Part shown: positions 7,204-8,977 of the stretch, piece by piece
Layout: each line of letters begins with the position of its first letter
Position numbering within the stretch: the stretch's first letter is position 1
Translations under genes and position numbers: made by a program
Assembly (NCBI GenBank): GCA_005879245.1
Contig: VBLA01000386.1
Coordinates: 1-8,977, forward strand
Source of the DNA: Deltaproteobacteria bacterium
Lineage (GTDB): Bacteria > Desulfobacterota > Binatia > DP-6
Length of the DNA: 8,977 nt
Reading direction: 5' to 3'
Notes under the pieces: generated by a model
Told to the model about the DNA's origin: nothing
The model's input: only the letters and a program-made list of their open reading frames with translations
Databases searched by the model: none

Positions 7204-8093
7204 GTGCGCAGGCGGTAGACCTCGGTCTCGGCGTCGGCGAACACGAGATCACCCGCCGCGCGCGCCTCCGCCAGGAGCCGCTCCGAGGGCTCTCGCGGAT
7301 AGACCGATGGAAACATCCCGCGATGAACGATGACGTACTTGAGCTCGGGGTGGGTGGCCAGGCGATAGTCGTCCTGCTCGAAGACGTAACGGCGACCGAT
7401 GGGCAGACGGGCGACCGTGCCCTCCGCGAGCGGCCGGCCATGCCCGGTCTGGTAGGCCATGTAGAGGCTCGAGAAGAGGCCGAAGGAGCCGGCTCGCACG
7501 CCCGAGGGCAGGTCGAGAATCGCGTACGCGCCGGGATCGTCCCGCACGACGCCGTAGCCCGCGGGGAGTGCGGCCGGTACGAGGAGGAGCCGATGGGGGA
7601 GGGCCTCGGCGACGCTGGCGACGATGAGCAGCGCCCCCCACGCGACGATCGCGCGCCGCCCGCGTGCGAGCGCGCTGAGGCCGCTCGCACCGGCGAGCAC
7701 GCAGCAGAGGCGGGCCGCGCCGACCCAGCGCCAGGGCACGCGGAACATGGCGACCCCCGGCACGATCTCGTAGGCGAGCCGGTACGGCAGGGGCCAGCCC
7801 GGCGCGGTGGCCGTCCGGTTGAGATCCGTTGGCGGGCCGAGCTGGAGCGTGGGGCCGAGGGCGACGACGAGGCAGAGAAGCGCCGCGAGATTCCAGCGCG
7901 TCGCCGCGCGGGGCGCCACCACCTGGGCGACGAGCGCAAGGAGGAGCGGCACGCTCCCGAGATAGAGTGAGCTCCCGAAGTAGGGCACCGACCCGGCGGC
8001 GAGCCAGGGCGGCGTGACGAACCCGCTCAGGTACGCAGAGTTCCACATCACCCAGGCGAAGGGCGGACGCTCGGGTGGCGCTCCGCCGAAGAG
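6765..8093 (-). CDS. C-terminal part of a split GT-C-like membrane protein
   Basis: Read leftward, this frame continues the protein that starts at 8704. It begins family-like at LFGGAPPERPPFAWVMW (bases 8093 down to about 8043). Then come NSAYLSGFVTPPWLAAG, a span with SLYLGSVPLLLAL, a second span WNLAALLCLVVALGP, further spans (AARLCCVLAGASGL and IVAWGALLIVASVAEAL) and a soluble tail ending in EVYRLRTYSPS near 7200. YFGSSLYLGSVPLLLAL recalls YfhO-like and GT-C membrane proteins. If expressed alone, GTG 8051 or ATG 8048 could start it, but it is more likely the 3' half of one gene. Family-like sequence stops near 7200, yet no stop codon occurs until 6765, so the last 140 or so residues run antisense through the coding sequence of GT-A2 and are probably not a native domain. 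The normal stop may have been lost together with the space between the two convergent genes. Confidence 0.65.
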   Translation of the reverse strand, partial: LFGGAPPERPPFAWVMWNSAYLSGFVTPPWLAAGSVPYFGSSLYLGSVPLLLALVAQVVAPRAATRWNLAALLCLVVALGPTLQLGPPTDLNRTATAPGWPLPYRLAYEIVPGVAMFRVPWRWVGAARLCCVLAGASGLSALARGRRAIVAWGALLIVASVAEALPHRLLLVPAALPAGYGVVRDDPGAYAILDLPSGVRAGSFGLFSSLYMAYQTGHGRPLAEGTVARLPIGRRYVFEQDDYRLATHPELKYVIVHRGMFPSVYPREPSERLLAEARAAGDLVFADAETEVYRLRTYSPSRGETSRGAAQPARSASGAAPGGPVVRSTSSRDDEPLVARRWSDRDPEAHPMREQVAPSIRVDTVAHLEALARNHRNGKDNRHRRVRQRAGTEHGTEGPERLLDERSALGGGRDLTRRTSARLDRDASLCQRRAEERAARRW

Positions 8094-8704
8094 GTCATGA
8101 CGGCGTAGTCCTGCGACGCGAAGAAGAGGAGAACGAACGCGAGGGGGACGGCGGCCACACGCGGCCATGACGGCCGCGCGTGGAGGCGCCACCAGAGGAG
8201 CAGGACGGCGAGCGGCCAGTAGAGGTTGCTCAGGTACGCGATGTGGAGCTGGCGCACGTAGAAGGGGCTCGCGACGAGCGCGACAGCGGCGACGACCCCG
8301 ACCCCGGGGCGCCCGGTCAGCTCGCGGACGAAGAGGGTCGCGAGGATGCACGTCGCCGGGAGGGCGGCGAGTGAGGTGGCGTTCTCGGCCAGCACCGCCG
8401 CGCGCATGCCTCCCGGGGCGAGCGCGAAGGGCAGCGAGAGGAGTCCCGTCGTGGCGCTGAGCGTGTGCCAGAAGAGGCCTACCCCGTCGGGGTAGAAGAG
8501 GGTCGTCGTGTGGAACGGGGTCGCATGCCGGTGAAGCAGCGCCTCCCGCACCCACCAGAGGTTCCAGACGAACTGGAAGGCGTCGAGGTTACCGTCGTCG
8601 AGGAGATGGCTCGCGGGATGGAGGAGGAGAGGCCAGGTGAAGAGGACGGCGAGTGTGGCGTAGAGGACGAGCGCGGCAGCCACGCCGGCAGCCTTCCGGC
8701 TCAC
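8048..8704 (-). CDS. N-terminal part of a split GT-C-like membrane glycosyltransferase
   Basis: The GTG at 8704 overlaps the TGA of the upstream GT2 gene by four bases (GTGA), which decides the start and implies translational coupling. A first membrane span (residues 6-28) is followed by a loop DDGNLDAFQFVWNLWW (36-51) with acidic residues where GT-C enzymes place their catalytic Asp. YPDGVGLFWHTLSATTGLLS (71-90) then matches bacterial GT-C-like proteins, and four or more spans follow up to FFASQDYAVMT (194-204). After T204 (base 8093) this frame gives non-family sequence and stops at 8048, while the continuation lies in the frame one base away (see the entry at 6765-8093). Homologous proteins, as I know them, have more membrane spans between the SQDY segment and the SGFVTPP loop, so a deletion rather than a single-base slip is likely. 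Probable role: sugar transfer using the lipid-linked sugar made by the upstream GT2 enzyme. The acceptor is unknown. Confidence 0.72.
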   Translation of the reverse strand: MSRKAAGVAAALVLYATLAVLFTWPLLLHPASHLLDDGNLDAFQFVWNLWWVREALLHRHATPFHTTTLFYPDGVGLFWHTLSATTGLLSLPFALAPGGMRAAVLAENATSLAALPATCILATLFVRELTGRPGVGVVAAVALVASPFYVRQLHIAYLSNLYWPLAVLLLWWRLHARPSWPRVAAVPLAFVLLFFASQDYAVMTSSAERHPSVRPSPG

Positions 8705-8977
8705 GGACGCCCGACCCGCAGCGCCCACACCGCCCACATGCCCCCCACGATGCTGCCGAGGCCGTTCTTCGAGAGCCCGGAGCGGCGCTCGACGAAGATG
8801 ATCGGCACCTCGCGCAGCGGGAAGCCGCGCCGGTGCGCCCGGTACTTGACCTCGACCAGGAAGGCATAGCCGTTGAAGCGCAGGTGCTCGACACCGATCG
8901 TCTCCAGCACCTCGCGCCGGAAGCACTGGAAGCCGCTCGTGCAGTCCCGCACGGGAAGCCCCGTCACGACCCGCGCG
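8701..8977 (-). CDS. GT2 polyprenyl-phosphate glycosyltransferase (dolichol-phosphate mannose synthase-like), C-terminal end only
   Basis: Only the last 92 or so residues are in the window; the frame is open to the right edge. The GTG at 8967 is internal, since the family-like reading continues upstream of it (ARVVTGLPVRDC). DCTSGFQCFRREVLE is the conserved D-x-T-S-G-F block of the dolichol/polyprenol-phosphate-mannose synthase branch of GT2. It is followed by the usual strand-helix ending NGYAFLVEVKYRAHRRGFPLREVPI and FVERRSGLSK. These enzymes move a hexose, often mannose from GDP-mannose, onto polyprenyl phosphate at the inner face of the membrane, making the donor for GT-C enzymes. The catalytic DxD region is outside the window, so the donor cannot be judged. 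The tail SKNGLGSIVGGMWAVWALRVG differs from the common SKxSxxIVxEA form. The stop overlaps the next gene's GTG by four bases, so the two form one operon read leftward. Confidence 0.88.
   Translation of the reverse strand, partial: ARVVTGLPVRDCTSGFQCFRREVLETIGVEHLRFNGYAFLVEVKYRAHRRGFPLREVPIIFVERRSGLSKNGLGSIVGGMWAVWALRVGRP

Noticed and set aside
7204..7970. Plus-strand continuation of the GT-A2 frame to 7970
   Set aside because: The sequence is low-complexity, rich in Arg, Gly and Glu, and lies antisense to the family-like minus-strand membrane protein.

Overview
This window is GC-rich (roughly 70% by eye), densely coding bacterial DNA. GTG starts are frequent, genes are joined by 1-4 base overlaps, and long spurious frames appear on the opposite strand. 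The mix of large GT-C type membrane glycosyltransferases, a dolichol-phosphate-mannose-synthase-like GT2 enzyme and a soluble hybrid sensor kinase suits a large-genome environmental bacterium, such as a delta-proteobacterial, Binatota or Rokubacteria-like lineage. The sequence alone does not fix the taxon. I see no rRNA, tRNA, CRISPR array, transposase or phage gene.

Layout. (1) Bases 2-1748/1831, plus strand: the 3' part of a multi-membrane-span glycosyltransferase (GT-A1), whose N-terminus lies outside the window. (2) 1778-4222 (or 4276), minus strand: an intact hybrid histidine kinase, PAS-GAF-HisKA-HATPase-REC-HPt. (3) About 4223-4490: a divergent gap with no convincing gene. (4) 4426-5136, plus: a class I SAM methyltransferase that lacks its glycine-rich motif I. 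It overlaps by one base (TAGTG) with (5) 5136-7203, plus: a second full-length copy of the same membrane glycosyltransferase family (GT-A2), whose C-terminus is broken by a frame change near 7097. (6) 8704 down to about 7200, minus: another GT-C-like membrane protein, split by a frame change near 8093 and probably missing membrane spans. (7) 8701-8977, minus: the C-terminal end of a GT2 polyprenyl-phosphate glycosyltransferase, overlapping gene 6 by four bases (GTGA).

Working together (inference): the GT2 enzyme would charge a polyprenyl phosphate with a hexose on the cytoplasmic face. GT-C enzymes such as genes 1, 5 and 6 use such lipid-linked sugars on the outer face of the membrane to modify envelope glycans, lipids or proteins. 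The methyltransferase is coupled to GT-A2. The kinase is an orphan in this window; no output regulator is seen, so its link to the glycosylation genes is only by position.

The most notable observation is that the kinase sits between two paralogous glycosyltransferase genes (59% identical without gaps over a 140-residue block, counted by hand), and that four of the surrounding reading frames look damaged while the kinase is intact. This is either real decay or small-deletion errors in the assembly. I found no clearly new biological system here.
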